A DNA stretch of 64,000 bases from Pengzhenrongella sicca (GCF_017569225.1 NZ_CP071868.1:4278001-4342000); one strand, 5' to 3'; shown: positions 16,575-26,248, counted from the stretch's first letter. Made by a program: numbers and translations. Notes: generated by a model not told the origin, from the sequence alone.

Positions 16575-17972
16575 CTACGGACGTTGCGCGGGCGTTGCAC
16601 GGCCGGCGGGGCCGGTCCGGGCCGCGGCGATCCGGGCCGCGGCGGTCCGGGCCGCGCCGGCGCGGGCCGGCGGGCCCGCCAGCTCGCGGTCGAGCACGTC
16701 CACGTGGGCACGCGCCCGCAGCCACCCCGGGCTTCCCTCGGCCTGCACCTGCACGAGGCGCCGCCAGGCGGCCCAGTCGTCGGCGCCGGCCGGGCTCAGC
16801 GTCCAGGCCTCGAGCGCGCCGACGTCGGTGCTGCGGCCGAGCGCGGTCCGGAGCTCCGCGGCGAGCTCGTCCCGCAGGGCCTGCACGCCCGGCGCCTGCG
16901 AGCGCGGCAGCACGGGCCCGCGGTATGCCTCGACCGCGCCGGCGACGTCGGCTCGCGCGAGCCGCTGCCGGACCTCGTCCACGTCCGTTCGCAGGGGGGC
17001 CGCCAGCCGGTAGGGCCGCGACGGGCCGAGCAGGGGCCCGACGGCGCGGCGCAACCGGGAGACCTCGGCCCGCACGGTCACGGCCGAGAGGGTGCCGGGG
17101 TGGAGCAGCGCCGCGAGCTCCTCGCCCGTCGTCCCGCGCGGGCGCGCGCCGAGCAGCAGCAACAGCTCGGCGTGCCGGAGCGTCAGCGGCTGGCGCTGCC
17201 CGCCCCGCACGAGCGCGCCGGACGACGTCCCGAGCACCTCGAGCCGCGCCGTCGGCCACGGCGCCGGGTCGGCCGGACTGCTGGCGAGCAGGGACCGGAG
17301 CGCACGCACGGCGAGCTCGGACTCCATCGCGGCGACGGTGGCCCGCACGAGCCTGAGCATCTGGGGCGAGGCCGCCGGGTCGCGCCCGGTCACGTCGAGC
17401 ACGCCGAGCGTGCGGCCCGTGACCGGGTCGTGCACCGGCGCCGCCGAGCAGCTCCACTGCTGCACGGAGCGCGTGAAGTGCTCGGCCCCGAACACCTGGA
17501 CGGCGTGGTCGGTCGCGAGGGCGATCCCCGGGGCGTTCGTGCCAGCGTCGCGCTCGCCCCAGCGCGCCCCTGCGACGAAGCCGACCCGCTCGACGTCGCG
17601 CCGCACCGCGCGGTCGCCGTCGACCCACAGGAGCCGGCCGGTCTCGTCCGCCAGCGCGATGATGAGCCCGTCGGACTCCGCGCCGTCGAGCAGGAGCCGA
17701 CGCACGATGGGCATGAGCGGCGCGAGGACGTGCTCGCGCCGATACGCGGCGAGGTCCGGACCGGTGAGGTCGACGGGCGGGCTCACCCGCTCGGGGTCCA
17801 CGCCGCTGCGCCGGCTTCGCAGCCACGAGTCGAGCACGACCCGGCGCACCGGTGCGAGCCGCGCCGGTCCGGTCGGGCCGGTCAGGAAGCGCTCGTGCGC
17901 CGCGCGCAGGTCGACCGCCAGCGCGGCCGGGTCCGACCCGACGGGCCAGGCGACCCACGGATTTGTGCGCAC
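16575..17972 (-). CDS. GAF-domain transcriptional regulator of the aldehyde dehydrogenase
   Basis: A 465-residue regulator. Residues about 30-220 form a GAF sensor of the AcoR/ALDH-regulator type: [30 protein letters not shown], and [19 protein letters not shown]. The C-terminal half has a winged-helix segment (about 265-330, [13 protein letters not shown] and [20 protein letters not shown]) followed by a helical BTAD-like tail. No AAA domain is present. The GTG start after GAGGGG was chosen; upstream codons lack similarity. It lies upstream of the dehydrogenase on the same strand and probably activates it in response to an aldehyde. Confidence 0.85.
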   Translation of the reverse strand: MRTNPWVAWPVGSDPAALAVDLRAAHERFLTGPTGPARLAPVRRVVLDSWLRSRRSGVDPERVSPPVDLTGPDLAAYRREHVLAPLMPIVRRLLLDGAESDGLIIALADETGRLLWVDGDRAVRRDVERVGFVAGARWGERDAGTNAPGIALATDHAVQVFGAEHFTRSVQQWSCSAAPVHDPVTGRTLGVLDVTGRDPAASPQMLRLVRATVAAMESELAVRALRSLLASSPADPAPWPTARLEVLGTSSGALVRGGQRQPLTLRHAELLLLLGARPRGTTGEELAALLHPGTLSAVTVRAEVSRLRRAVGPLLGPSRPYRLAAPLRTDVDEVRQRLARADVAGAVEAYRGPVLPRSQAPGVQALRDELAAELRTALGRSTDVGALEAWTLSPAGADDWAAWRRLVQVQAEGSPGWLRARAHVDVLDRELAGPPARAGAARTAAARIAAARTGPAGRATPAQRP

Positions 17973-18055
17973 GCGACCAATCCCCTCGACGACGGTGTCC
18001 CGGTGGGGCTTCTCCCGAAGGTTAGCCCGGACGGATCGCCGTCGCCCGGCGCAGG

Positions 18056-18084
18056 TGCTGACGGATCGTGAGACAGTGTCAGCA
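18056..18084. promoter_or_regulatory. Candidate TetR operator
   Basis: TGCTGAC (18056-18062) and GTCAGCA (18078-18084) are perfect 7-bp arms that end on the first base of the tetR-type start codon. The site lies between the divergent GAF regulator and the tetR-type gene, suggesting autorepression. Confidence 0.5.
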
Positions 18085-18689
18085 TGCCCAAGATCATCGG
18101 CGGTTCCCTGCACGAGCACCGGGTCCGGACGCGCCAGCAGCTCTTCGCCGCCCTCGCCTCGCTCATGGCGGAGCGCGGGTTCGACGCGATCACGCTCGCG
18201 GACATCGCCGCGACGGCCGGCATCGGGCGCACCGCCGTGTACAACCACTTCGCGGACAAGGAGTCGCTGCTGCTCGAGTTCATCGCGCACGAGACCCAGC
18301 AGTACGTCGAGGCGCTCGAGGCCGCGCTGAGCGGCGTGACCGACCCCGTCGCCCAGGTCAGGACCTACGTCCGCCAGCAGACGCAGCTGGCCCACGCCTT
18401 CCACCCCGGCTCCGGCACCGACCTGCGCCCGATGCTCTCGCGCGGGACCCGCCCGCGGCTGCGCGATCACGCCGTCGACGTCGAGGCGATCCTGCGCCGG
18501 ATCGTGGCGGCCGGGATCGCCTCGGGCGCCTTTCCCGAGCAGGACCTCGACACGACGGTCTCGCTGGTGCACGCGTGCCTGACCGGACGCGGCGTTCCGG
18601 CAGACGGCCCCGCGCGTGAGCACACGCTCGAGGCGACCGAGGCGTTCGTGCTACGCGCGGTCGGCGCCCGGGTGCCCGCGCTGGCCTGA
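18084..18689 (+). CDS. TetR-family transcriptional regulator
   Basis: A 201-residue regulator with an N-terminal TetR helix-turn-helix (residues about 15-60: LFAALASLMAERGFDAITLADIAATAGIGRTAVYNHFADKE, split here for length only as a whole domain) and an all-helical ligand-binding domain. Its start codon touches the candidate operator, so it likely represses itself. It is divergent from the GAF regulator and convergent with the thioredoxin/NHL gene; its target and ligand are not evident. Confidence 0.9.
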   Translation: MPKIIGGSLHEHRVRTRQQLFAALASLMAERGFDAITLADIAATAGIGRTAVYNHFADKESLLLEFIAHETQQYVEALEAALSGVTDPVAQVRTYVRQQTQLAHAFHPGSGTDLRPMLSRGTRPRLRDHAVDVEAILRRIVAAGIASGAFPEQDLDTTVSLVHACLTGRGVPADGPAREHTLEATEAFVLRAVGARVPALA

Positions 18690-18720
18690 GCCGGTCCGAG
18701 CCGCGCGGCGCCGCAGGCCG

Positions 18721-20676
18721 TCAGCCGTGCAGTGGCAGGACGAGGGTCGGCTCGGCGCCGGTGACCACCCGCACCGGCACGCCCCAGTCCTGCGTGTTGA
18801 GGTGGCAGGCGGGGTACTCGATCGCTGGGTCCGCGTCGCAGCTCGCCGCCTTCGCGGTCACGTGCAGCACTCCCCCGGCCACGTCCGGGTCGAGCCGCAG
18901 CTCGCGCACGAGGTCGACGCCGTCGCCCGCGCCGGCCAGGAGCAGCCCCGGCGGCGTCGCGGAGACGCGTAGGTGCGTCGACGGCCCGTACCGGTCGTCG
19001 TACTTCTGGCCCGCGGCGGGCGCGAACACGACCTCGAGCCGCAGCGCCCCGGACGGGACCTCCGTGACCGGCCGCTGCGTGCGGTGCGCGCCGGCGTCCA
19101 GGATCTCGCCGGCGAGCCCCTGCGGCAGCCGGATCCGGGTCAGCCGGTGCGCGGCCGACTCCACCACGAGCAGCTCGACCCCCGCGCTCGTCCCGCCGGC
19201 ACCACCCGCGGCGCCCGTCGACAGGACGACGACGCCGCTCGGCTCGGCCAGGTCGCGCGCGAGGGTCGTGACCTGGGCCGGGCCGCCGTCGGCCGCCGGG
19301 GCGTACCGGCGGATCGCGCCGTTGTAGGTGTCGGCGACGACGACCGAGCCGTCGGGCAGGACCGCGACCCCGAGCGGGTGCTGCAGCAGCGCCTGCGGCG
19401 CCGCTCCGTCCCGGAAGCCGAAGTCGTACAGGCCCGCGCCCACGGCGGTGCCCACCACACCCTCGGTGCCGACCCCACCCACCTCCAGGTCGACGTACCG
19501 CAGCGCCGAGACCTCGGAGTCGGCGAGCCAGATCCGGCCGCCGGCGTCGACCGCCAGACCGGACGTCTGCGCGAACCAGGCCTGCGCGAGCGGGCCATCC
19601 TCGAGCCCCTCGTTCATCGTCCCGGCGAGGCGACGCACCGTCGCCGCGACCGGGTCGAACACCCACAGCGTGTGGCTGCCGGCCATCGCGATCACGAAAG
19701 CCTCCGCGGCCGGCGACCACACGACGTCCCACGGGGAGGACAGCCGCACGGCGCGCGCGTCGAGCGGGCGCCACGGCGGGGCGTCCGCGGCGTCGTCACC
19801 GTTGTCGGGACCGCCGACGAGGTACTGCGAGCCCGTGCCGGCGAGCGTCGTGACGGCGCCGTCCGCGAGCCGAAGCCCGCGCAGCGCGTGGTTGACGGTG
19901 TCGGCGACCACGACGTCGTACCCGAGCGCGGCGCGCAGCTCGGCCGGCACCGCGCACAGCCCGTTCGGCTCGCTGAACCGGGCGGCCTGGGGGCCGCCGT
20001 CGACCCGCCCGCGCTCGCCCGAGCCGATGCGCCGCACGAGCGTCTCGCCGTCGGCGGCGAGCTCGGCGAGGCTGTGGTGCCCGGCGTCGGCGACCAGGAA
20101 GGTGCCGCCGGGCAGCGCGATCGCCGCGGCCGGGAACCGCAGCGTGCCAGACGCCGGCGCGGGGGCCACGTACGGGCCGTCGCCGCGGCGCAGCGTGCCC
20201 TTCGCCTCGTGCTCGCGCACCAGGTCGCCGATCAGGATCGACAGGTTGTGCGCGTGCCCCTCGCCGGCCAGCTGGGCCACGATGTAGCCCTCGGGGTCGA
20301 TGACGACGAGCGTCGGCCAGGCCCGGGCGGTGTACGCAGACCAGGTCACGAGCTCGGGGTCGTCGAGCACGGGGTGCCGCACCTCGTACCGCTCGACGGC
20401 GGCCGCGAGCGCGGCCGGGTCGCCCTCGTGCGCGAACTTCGGCGAGTGCACGCCCACGATGACGAGCGCGTCGGCGAACTCGCGCTCGAGGTCGCGGAGC
20501 TCGTCGAGCACGTGCAGGCAGTTGATGCAGCAGAACGTCCAGAAGTCGAGCAGCACGATGCTGCCGCGCAGCTCCGCAAGCGTCACGGCGCGACCGCCGG
20601 TGTTGAGCCAGCCGCGCCCGACGAGCTCGGAGGCGCGGACGCGGGGGAGCAGTCGGGGCGAGGTCACGACACCCAT
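18721..20676 (-). CDS. Thioredoxin-like / NHL-repeat protein (NHLRC2-type)
   Basis: A 651-residue protein in three parts. Residues 20-150 are a thioredoxin fold with the motif CCINC at 49-53 in LLDFWTFCCINCLHVLDEL. Residues about 165-490 form an NHL beta-propeller with repeats such as VADTVNHALRGLRL, LADSEVSALRYVDL and VADTYNGAIRRYAP. The C-terminal ~150 residues form a beta-rich domain. This is the architecture of human NHLRC2 and its bacterial homologues, whose substrate is unknown. There is no signal peptide or lipobox, so it is probably cytoplasmic. Confidence 0.92.
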   Translation of the reverse strand: MGVVTSPRLLPRVRASELVGRGWLNTGGRAVTLAELRGSIVLLDFWTFCCINCLHVLDELRDLEREFADALVIVGVHSPKFAHEGDPAALAAAVERYEVRHPVLDDPELVTWSAYTARAWPTLVVIDPEGYIVAQLAGEGHAHNLSILIGDLVREHEAKGTLRRGDGPYVAPAPASGTLRFPAAAIALPGGTFLVADAGHHSLAELAADGETLVRRIGSGERGRVDGGPQAARFSEPNGLCAVPAELRAALGYDVVVADTVNHALRGLRLADGAVTTLAGTGSQYLVGGPDNGDDAADAPPWRPLDARAVRLSSPWDVVWSPAAEAFVIAMAGSHTLWVFDPVAATVRRLAGTMNEGLEDGPLAQAWFAQTSGLAVDAGGRIWLADSEVSALRYVDLEVGGVGTEGVVGTAVGAGLYDFGFRDGAAPQALLQHPLGVAVLPDGSVVVADTYNGAIRRYAPAADGGPAQVTTLARDLAEPSGVVVLSTGAAGGAGGTSAGVELLVVESAAHRLTRIRLPQGLAGEILDAGAHRTQRPVTEVPSGALRLEVVFAPAAGQKYDDRYGPSTHLRVSATPPGLLLAGAGDGVDLVRELRLDPDVAGGVLHVTAKAASCDADPAIEYPACHLNTQDWGVPVRVVTGAEPTLVLPLHG

Positions 20677-20760
20677 CCTCGCCGACGTCGCGGCGATGCC
20701 CGCGCGGACGCCCGGCCGGGCGGATAGCGCGTGGGGGATCGCGCAGGCGGATCGGGGCGG

Positions 20761-20988
20761 TCAGGCGCCAGCGCGCAGCGGGACGATCGTGCCGGCGAGC
20801 TGCACGCGCACGGCGACGCCGTTGATCGTGGCGGGCAGCCCGGCGCCGTCCGCCCCGGCGGCCACGTTCACCTGCAGCCCGAAGCCGTCGTCGGTCCGGG
20901 TGATCCCGATGCCGGCGATCCCCCGGCGGCCCGCGAGCTGCGCGCGCAGCCGCTCCTTCGCCGCGCGGGCCCGCTCGAGCTCTGCCAT
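20761..20988 (-). CDS. Small protein paired with the Nal1-like protease
   Basis: A 75-residue protein. The N-terminal ~20 residues are helical and charged (MAELERARAAKERLRAQL), followed by GIAGIGITRTDDGFGLQVNV and a beta-rich end (ATINGVAVRVQLAGTIVPL). The middle resembles a segment of the upstream protease (GVSLGLAPLPDGGFGVAVRY), so it may be a detached copy of the protease pro-region. It follows the protease by 65 nt on the same strand and is probably co-transcribed. Function unknown. Confidence 0.7.
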   Translation of the reverse strand: MAELERARAAKERLRAQLAGRRGIAGIGITRTDDGFGLQVNVAAGADGAGLPATINGVAVRVQLAGTIVPLRAGA

Positions 20989-21053
20989 CGCGCACCTCGC
21001 CTCGCGCACCTCGGCCCCCCGGGCCCCGGGTGGGCCGGTCGGCGGGCGACCGC

Positions 21054-22079
21054 TCACCCGACCAGCTCGGCCCCCAGCAGGTCCAGGACCGTGCGGATCG
21101 GGTTGACGTACGTCAGCCCGGTCCCATTCTCGCCCCCCGTCTCGCTGCCCGCAAAGAGCAGGCCCACCGCCGCCGCGCCGCCGGTGCCGCCGGCTTCCCC
21201 GACCCGGTAGACGAGCGAGCCGCTGTCGCCGCCGCGTGAGAACGCCCCCGCCCCGATCCCCTCGACCTCGATCTGGTCGTCGAACCGCAGCTCCCCCAGC
21301 CCGTCGCCGTAGCCGACGACGACGTCGTCCAGCTCGATCGCGGTGACCCGCCCGCGCGTCACCCCGGTCGTGCGGCCGATCTTCTCGACCTCCTCGGCGC
21401 CGAGCACCACCGCCGTCGTGGTGATCGGCCCGGCCGGGTAGTCGAGGTCGACGACCGGGTCGGCGAGCCGGGCGACCGCGGCATCGACCAGCGCGGTGCG
21501 GCCGGCCTCGAGCGGCGCGAACGCGGCGAGCGCGCCGACCCGGTCCCGCGGATCCCGGCCGCCATCCGCCGGTCCGGGCTGGAGCACGGCGTCGCCGACC
21601 GTGCCCGCCGGGGAGCCGACGAGCACGTGGTAGTTCGACAGCGCGTGCACGAGCCCGTCGACGCGGACGAACGCGCCGAGCGTCCCCGCCGTCACGGCGA
21701 CGTTCGCGATCGAGACGCCCGGCCGCAGCGGCCGGACCCGCCCGGTCTCGCCGGCCGCGCGCGCGGTCACGACCGGCGGCCGCGGCCCCGCCACGCGCTG
21801 CGCGAGGGGGCTGATCCGGCCCGTGCGGCGCACGTCCACGGTGGGCCCCACCTGCTCGGTCACCCGGCGCGCGACCATGCGTGCCGCGGGCACGCCCAGC
21901 CGGTAGCGGACCGCGACCCCGAATCCGCCGTCGGGCAGCGGGGCGAGTCCGAGCGAGACGCCCGCCGCCGACGGCGCGTCCGTCCCGCGCGCGGCGCTCG
22001 CCTCGACCCGCGCCGCCAGCAGCTCGCTCACGTACCCGGTGAGCTGCCGCTTGATCGCCCGTGCTGCCGCCTGGTCCAT
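21054..22079 (-). CDS. Trypsin-like serine protease (Nal1-like)
   Basis: A 341-residue protein. A chymotrypsin-fold triad can be read: His in LSNYHVLVG, Asp in LVDAAVARL, and Ser in GGDSGSLVY. The N-terminal ~120 residues form a separate module (helix, then GVSLGLAPLPDGGFGVAVRY). There is no signal peptide, unusual for trypsin-like enzymes but typical of the Nal1 group of cytoplasmic chymotrypsin-like proteins in plants and bacteria. EIGRTTGVTRG-like residues (EKIGRTTGVTRG) are also characteristic. The substrate is unknown; the 75-residue neighbour could be a partner. Confidence 0.85.
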   Translation of the reverse strand: MDQAAARAIKRQLTGYVSELLAARVEASAARGTDAPSAAGVSLGLAPLPDGGFGVAVRYRLGVPAARMVARRVTEQVGPTVDVRRTGRISPLAQRVAGPRPPVVTARAAGETGRVRPLRPGVSIANVAVTAGTLGAFVRVDGLVHALSNYHVLVGSPAGTVGDAVLQPGPADGGRDPRDRVGALAAFAPLEAGRTALVDAAVARLADPVVDLDYPAGPITTTAVVLGAEEVEKIGRTTGVTRGRVTAIELDDVVVGYGDGLGELRFDDQIEVEGIGAGAFSRGGDSGSLVYRVGEAGGTGGAAAVGLLFAGSETGGENGTGLTYVNPIRTVLDLLGAELVG

Positions 22080-22138
22080 CGGGGCCCCCTGTCGTCTCGG
22101 TGGTCCGATTCTGGCCGCGGGCACCCACATGCGCTCGA

Positions 22139-22882
22139 TCAGGGCCGAGACAGCGCGGGGGCGGAGTCGGCCGGCGGGGTGCCGACGTCGGCGACCGGGC
22201 GCGGTTCGTACGGCTCGCGGGTCAGATCCGCCCGCTCGATCCGGTCCAGCCGGAACCACCGGACCGCGAGCCGGTCCCGGCACCACGCGACGAGGTACCA
22301 CCCCTGTTCGGTCCGGGCGAGCAGCACGGGTTCGACCGTGCGGTTGGTGACGACCCCGGACCGGTCGCGGTAGCGCAGGGCGACCACGAGACCGCGAAAG
22401 AGCGACTGCTCGGCGACCCGGAGCACGCTCGGGCTCGGGCGCAACGACGGACCGGGGCCGCTCGTAGGACCCGAGCCACCGACCGGCCCGGTGCCCGCGA
22501 ACCAGACGCGCCCCGCGACGTCGTGCGCCCGCGCGCGGTCCGGCGGGGCGAGCGCGTCGAAGACCTTGCCGCGGGCGACCGCGCCGTCGACCGCGAACGG
22601 GCTGCCCGGCGCGAGCGCGGCGAGCGCGACCGCCACCGCGACCGCCTGCCCGGGCGAGAAGTTCACGGGCGGAAGGCTCGCGGACGCCGCGAGCACGTAG
22701 CCCCCGCCGGGTCCGGCCTGCGCCCACACGGGCGCACCCGCCTGCTGCAACGCGGCGATGTCGCGCTTGATCGTGCGCGGGCTGACCTCGAGCAGCGCGG
22801 CGAGCCGGCCACCCGTGCGGCCGCCGGGGCCCGCCCGGCGCAGCTCCTCGCGAATCGCGTACAGCCGCTCGGTCCGGTTCAT
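22139..22882 (-). CDS. YafY-type HTH/WYL-domain transcriptional regulator
   Basis: A 247-residue regulator. The N-terminal DeoR-like winged helix reads LAALLEVSPRTIKRDIAALQQAG, followed by the conserved GGYVL wing. The WYL domain occupies about residues 150-235; its usual Trp-Tyr-Leu is seen in GWYLVAWCRDRLAVRWFRLDRI. WYL domains sense ligands or single-stranded nucleic acid. It is divergent from an alpha/beta hydrolase, with a 20-bp palindrome between them, and therefore probably controls that gene. Confidence 0.92.
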   Translation of the reverse strand: MNRTERLYAIREELRRAGPGGRTGGRLAALLEVSPRTIKRDIAALQQAGAPVWAQAGPGGGYVLAASASLPPVNFSPGQAVAVAVALAALAPGSPFAVDGAVARGKVFDALAPPDRARAHDVAGRVWFAGTGPVGGSGPTSGPGPSLRPSPSVLRVAEQSLFRGLVVALRYRDRSGVVTNRTVEPVLLARTEQGWYLVAWCRDRLAVRWFRLDRIERADLTREPYEPRPVADVGTPPADSAPALSRP

Positions 22883-22921
22883 GACCCCTCCGTCCGGTTG
22901 CCCCGCGTTCCCTCCACCCAT

Positions 22922-22941
22922 GGTGACAGACCGGTGTCACC
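22922..22941. promoter_or_regulatory. Candidate operator between WYL regulator and hydrolase
   Basis: GGTGACA and TGTCACC are perfect 7-bp arms separated by GACCGG. The palindrome lies 22 nt before the hydrolase ATG and 39 nt before the regulator ATG. Confidence 0.55.
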
Positions 22942-22963
22942 GGGCGCCCGGCACGATGGGTCC

Positions 22964-23686
22964 ATGACTACCGCAGAAGCTCCGATCCAGGTCGTGCTCG
23001 TCCCCGGATTCTGGCTCGGCGCGTGGGCGTGGGACGACGTCGTCGGGCCGCTGCGCGCCGCCGGCCTCGTCCCGCACGCCGTCACGCTGCCCGGGCTCGA
23101 GAGCGTCGACGCCGACCGGTCCGCCATCACGCGCGCGGACCACGAACGCGCCGTGCGCGAGCTCGTCGAACGGCTGCCCACGCCCGTCGTGCTTGTCGGG
23201 CACAGCGGCGGCGGCGCCGTCGTCGAGACGGTGGTCGACCAGTTGCCCGACCGGATCCGGCGCGTGGTCTACGTCGACAGCGGCCCGCTCGTCGACGGCG
23301 CCGCGCTGTTCCCGGACCTGCCCGCCAGCGCGGTCGACCTGCCGCTGCCGCCCTGGGACGAGCTGGAGGCGAACGGGTCGAGCGCGGCGGGCCTCGACGA
23401 CGCAGCGCGGGCGGAGTTCGCCGCACGCGCCGTGCCGCAGCCCGCCCGGGTCGCCCGCGAGCCCGTGCACCTGACCGACCCGCGCCGGCTCGACGTGCCC
23501 GTGACCGCGATCTGCACGAGCCTGCCGGCCGAGGTGCTCAAGACGCTCGCGCACCCGGGCCCGCCGCTGCACACCGAGCTCGGCTCGCTGGACGTCACGT
23601 ACGTGGACCTGCCGACGGGGCACTGGCCGATGTTCTCCCGGCCGGCCGACCTGGCCAACGAGATCGCTGCGGCCGCCCGGGCCTGA
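22964..23686 (+). CDS. Alpha/beta hydrolase
   Basis: A 240-residue single-domain hydrolase: oxyanion region VVLVPGFWLGAWAW, nucleophile elbow VGHSGGGAVVETV with Ser, and His in PTGHWPMFSRP near the end. The size and the GHSGGG elbow resemble salicylate-esterase-like plant and bacterial hydrolases of the YdeN/EstC type. No secretion signal. It is divergent from the WYL regulator, its probable controller; substrate unknown. Confidence 0.9.
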   Translation: MTTAEAPIQVVLVPGFWLGAWAWDDVVGPLRAAGLVPHAVTLPGLESVDADRSAITRADHERAVRELVERLPTPVVLVGHSGGGAVVETVVDQLPDRIRRVVYVDSGPLVDGAALFPDLPASAVDLPLPPWDELEANGSSAAGLDDAARAEFAARAVPQPARVAREPVHLTDPRRLDVPVTAICTSLPAEVLKTLAHPGPPLHTELGSLDVTYVDLPTGHWPMFSRPADLANEIAAAARA

Positions 23687-23698
23687 GCCCGTGGCCCG

Positions 23699-24034
23699 CT
23701 AGGGCTGCGTGGGCGGCGCCGTCGCGGGCGGGATCGTCGCAGGTGGGATCGTCGCAGGCGGGGCAGCCACCGGCGCAGCCGCCACCGGCGGCGCAGCCAC
23801 GGGCGCAGCCCCCGCCGGCGCGGGCCGGGTGTCGTCGTGGCGCTCGACGACCTCGCGGTGCGTGGTGTTCGCGCGCTGCGAGCTGATCACCAGCGAGATC
23901 ACGAGGGCGAGCGCGCCGGCCGCCATGCAGATGTACCCGACCGCGGTCAGGTCGACCGCCTCGACGCTGTCTTGCACGGCGAACGCCAAGATGGCGCCCA
24001 CCACGATCAGGAAGATGCCGCCACCGATACCCAC
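23699..24034 (-). CDS. DUF6458 family membrane protein
   Basis: A 111-residue protein with two N-terminal membrane helices (GGIFLIVVGAILAFAV and VGYICMAAGALALVISLVI) around a short VDLTAVG loop, the DUF6458 pattern. The C-terminal ~45 residues are a low-complexity Ala/Pro tail with repeats (VAAPPVAAAPVAAPPATIPPA) that will be cytoplasmic or extended. The family is common in actinobacteria and has no known function. It is convergent with the hydrolase. Confidence 0.85.
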   Translation of the reverse strand: MGIGGGIFLIVVGAILAFAVQDSVEAVDLTAVGYICMAAGALALVISLVISSQRANTTHREVVERHDDTRPAPAGAAPVAAPPVAAAPVAAPPATIPPATIPPATAPPTQP

Positions 24035-24124
24035 GTCGCACTCCTTCGTCGCGACCGGGAGGATCCCGGCGTCACCCCCGAGTGTGACCCGCCCGACCGC
24101 CTCCCGCGATTTCTGGGCGTGGGG

Positions 24125-26248
24125 CTAGCCGAGGACCTCCGGCAGGTCGCGCTCCTCACCGAGCACGTGTCGAGCCAGGAAGGCGTCCACCACCTGGTAC
24201 CAGACGATCGCGTGCTGCGGGCTGAGCACCCAGTGGGTCTCGTCGGGGAAGTACAGGAACCGGTGCGGCGTGACGCCGTCGTCGTCGGCCGCAAGCTGCG
24301 ACTTCGACAGCAGCTCGAACCACAGCCGCAGCCCCTCCCCGATCGGCACGCGGTAGTCCCGGTCCCCGTGCACCACCAGCATCGGGGTGCGGATCTGCTC
24401 GACGAACCGGTGCGGGGAGTTCGCGAGCGCCATCTCGTCGGTCATCTCGCGCGCCCAGTAGTACGCCACGTCGGTCGTGGGGCCGAACTGGTCCAGCGCC
24501 CACAGGCTCGCGTGGGTGACAACCGCGCGGAACCGGTCCGTGTGGCCCGCGACCCAGTTGGCCATGTAGCCGCCGAACGAGCCGCCCATCGCCGCGGTGC
24601 GGGTCTCGTCGATGTCGGCCCGGGCGCACGCGGCGTCCGTGATCGCCATCAGGTCGGTGAACGGCGCGCCGCCCCACGCCCCCCAGCCGCGCTGGACGAA
24701 GTCCTGGCCGTACCCGGTCGACAGGGCCGGGTCCGGCAGCAGGACGGCGTACCCGCGCGCCACGAGCAGCCACGGGTTCCAGCGCCAGGACCAGGCGTTC
24801 CACGACCCGAGCGGGCCGCCGTGGATCCAGAGCACGAGTGGCGCCGGGCCCGCCTCAGCCGGCGCCGGCGGCACCGCGAGCCAGGCGCGCACCCGCGCGC
24901 CGTCGGGCGTCGTCGTCTCGATCTCCTCGAGCGTGCCGGGCAGGGTCGGCGCGGCTGCGGGCCCGCGCAGCGCGACCGCCTCGACCGGCCCGCCCGCGGC
25001 GGCCGCGAGGTCGATCGACACGGGGTGCGCGGGCGCGAGGTAGGACGTGCGCAGCGCGTACGCCACCTGGCCGCCGGGGTCGATCTGCAGGTCCGTGAAC
25101 GCGGCGTCGTCGCTCGTCACGCGCGCGACGGCGGCGGTGGCGAGGTCGATCCGGAACACGGGCGAGCGGCCGTCGTCGTCGGCCACCACCAGCAGCGCGC
25201 TCGAGTCGGGCAGCCACTGCGCACCCTGCGGCCAGCGATCCCAGTCGGGCGCGAGGGTGCGCCACGCGCCGCCGCCGAGCGGCACGACCGCGAGCGTGAC
25301 CCGCGGCGCCTCGTGCGGCGTGCTGATCGACTCGCGGGTGAACGCGACCCAGGCCCCGTCCGGGGACACGACGGGGCTCGCGACGTCCGCGCCGTCGTCG
25401 TCGACGAGGGTGCGCCGCTCGCCCGTGGCGACGTCGATCGCGACGAGCACCGACCGCTGGGCCCCGCGCGCGAGCGGCCGCAGCCAGCTCGTGACCACGA
25501 CGGACCCGTCGGGCGCGAGCGCGGCGGTGGTCTCGGTCAGCGCCGCGCCGACGCCGGGGGTCAGGTCCGTGAGCTCGACGTGCGGATCGGGCTCGCCGGC
25601 AGCGCCCTCGAGCGCCACGGCCGGCAGCGGCGCCGTGAGCAGGTGCGGGGTCGCCGGCCCGAGGTCCTGGTCCCAGTACCGCACCGGGTACCCCGTGTGC
25701 AGGATCGCGGACACCTTCGCGTCCTTGCGGGCCGCGTGCAGCTTCTCGTCGTGCGCCGCGTCCCGCGCCGACGGCAGCACGTCCGCGGTCACGAGCAGCA
25801 CGGGCACGTCCCGGGCGACGACGGGCTGCCCGACGCCGCCGGCCCGGGTCGCGAGCACGCGCGCCTCCGCGCCGTCGGCGGGCAGCAGCCACAGCGCCGA
25901 CGGCGCGTCCTCGGCCGGTGCCTTCGCGGCCGGGTCGGGGCGCGCCGAGGTGAACAGCAGGTCGCCCGCGGCGGTGAACGCGGCGCCGCGCTCCCCCGCG
26001 CTCGACCGGGTCAGCCGCCGGGCCCCGAAGGAGCCGGTCGGGTCGACCTCCCACAGGGCGGAGCCGTACGTCACGCGCTTGTCGTCGAGCGTCGCGACGG
26101 AGGTCACCAGGCGCTGACCGTCCGGCGACAGCGCCAGGCCGGAGACCCGCGGGAGCGCGACGTAGCGGGCGAGGTCGTGGAACGGCGTCGGCGACTCGGG
26201 CTCGGGCGTCGGCTCGGCGCTGCCGCGTGCGGGGGGCTCTGTGCTCAT
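24125..26248 (-). CDS. S9-family prolyl-oligopeptidase-like peptidase
   Basis: A 707-residue serine peptidase. The N-terminal ~440 residues form a beta-propeller (repeats such as ALSPDGQRLVTSVATL and VVSPDGAWVAFTRE). The C-terminal alpha/beta-hydrolase domain has the nucleophile in GGSFGGYMANW, the Asp in HGDRDYRVP and the His in DETHWVLSP. The length and motifs match acylaminoacyl-peptidase/dipeptidyl-peptidase members. No signal peptide is visible, so it likely degrades short peptides in the cytoplasm. It lies downstream of the methyltransferase-like gene on the same strand. Confidence 0.95.
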   Translation of the reverse strand: MSTEPPARGSAEPTPEPESPTPFHDLARYVALPRVSGLALSPDGQRLVTSVATLDDKRVTYGSALWEVDPTGSFGARRLTRSSAGERGAAFTAAGDLLFTSARPDPAAKAPAEDAPSALWLLPADGAEARVLATRAGGVGQPVVARDVPVLLVTADVLPSARDAAHDEKLHAARKDAKVSAILHTGYPVRYWDQDLGPATPHLLTAPLPAVALEGAAGEPDPHVELTDLTPGVGAALTETTAALAPDGSVVVTSWLRPLARGAQRSVLVAIDVATGERRTLVDDDGADVASPVVSPDGAWVAFTRESISTPHEAPRVTLAVVPLGGGAWRTLAPDWDRWPQGAQWLPDSSALLVVADDDGRSPVFRIDLATAAVARVTSDDAAFTDLQIDPGGQVAYALRTSYLAPAHPVSIDLAAAAGGPVEAVALRGPAAAPTLPGTLEEIETTTPDGARVRAWLAVPPAPAEAGPAPLVLWIHGGPLGSWNAWSWRWNPWLLVARGYAVLLPDPALSTGYGQDFVQRGWGAWGGAPFTDLMAITDAACARADIDETRTAAMGGSFGGYMANWVAGHTDRFRAVVTHASLWALDQFGPTTDVAYYWAREMTDEMALANSPHRFVEQIRTPMLVVHGDRDYRVPIGEGLRLWFELLSKSQLAADDDGVTPHRFLYFPDETHWVLSPQHAIVWYQVVDAFLARHVLGEERDLPEVLG

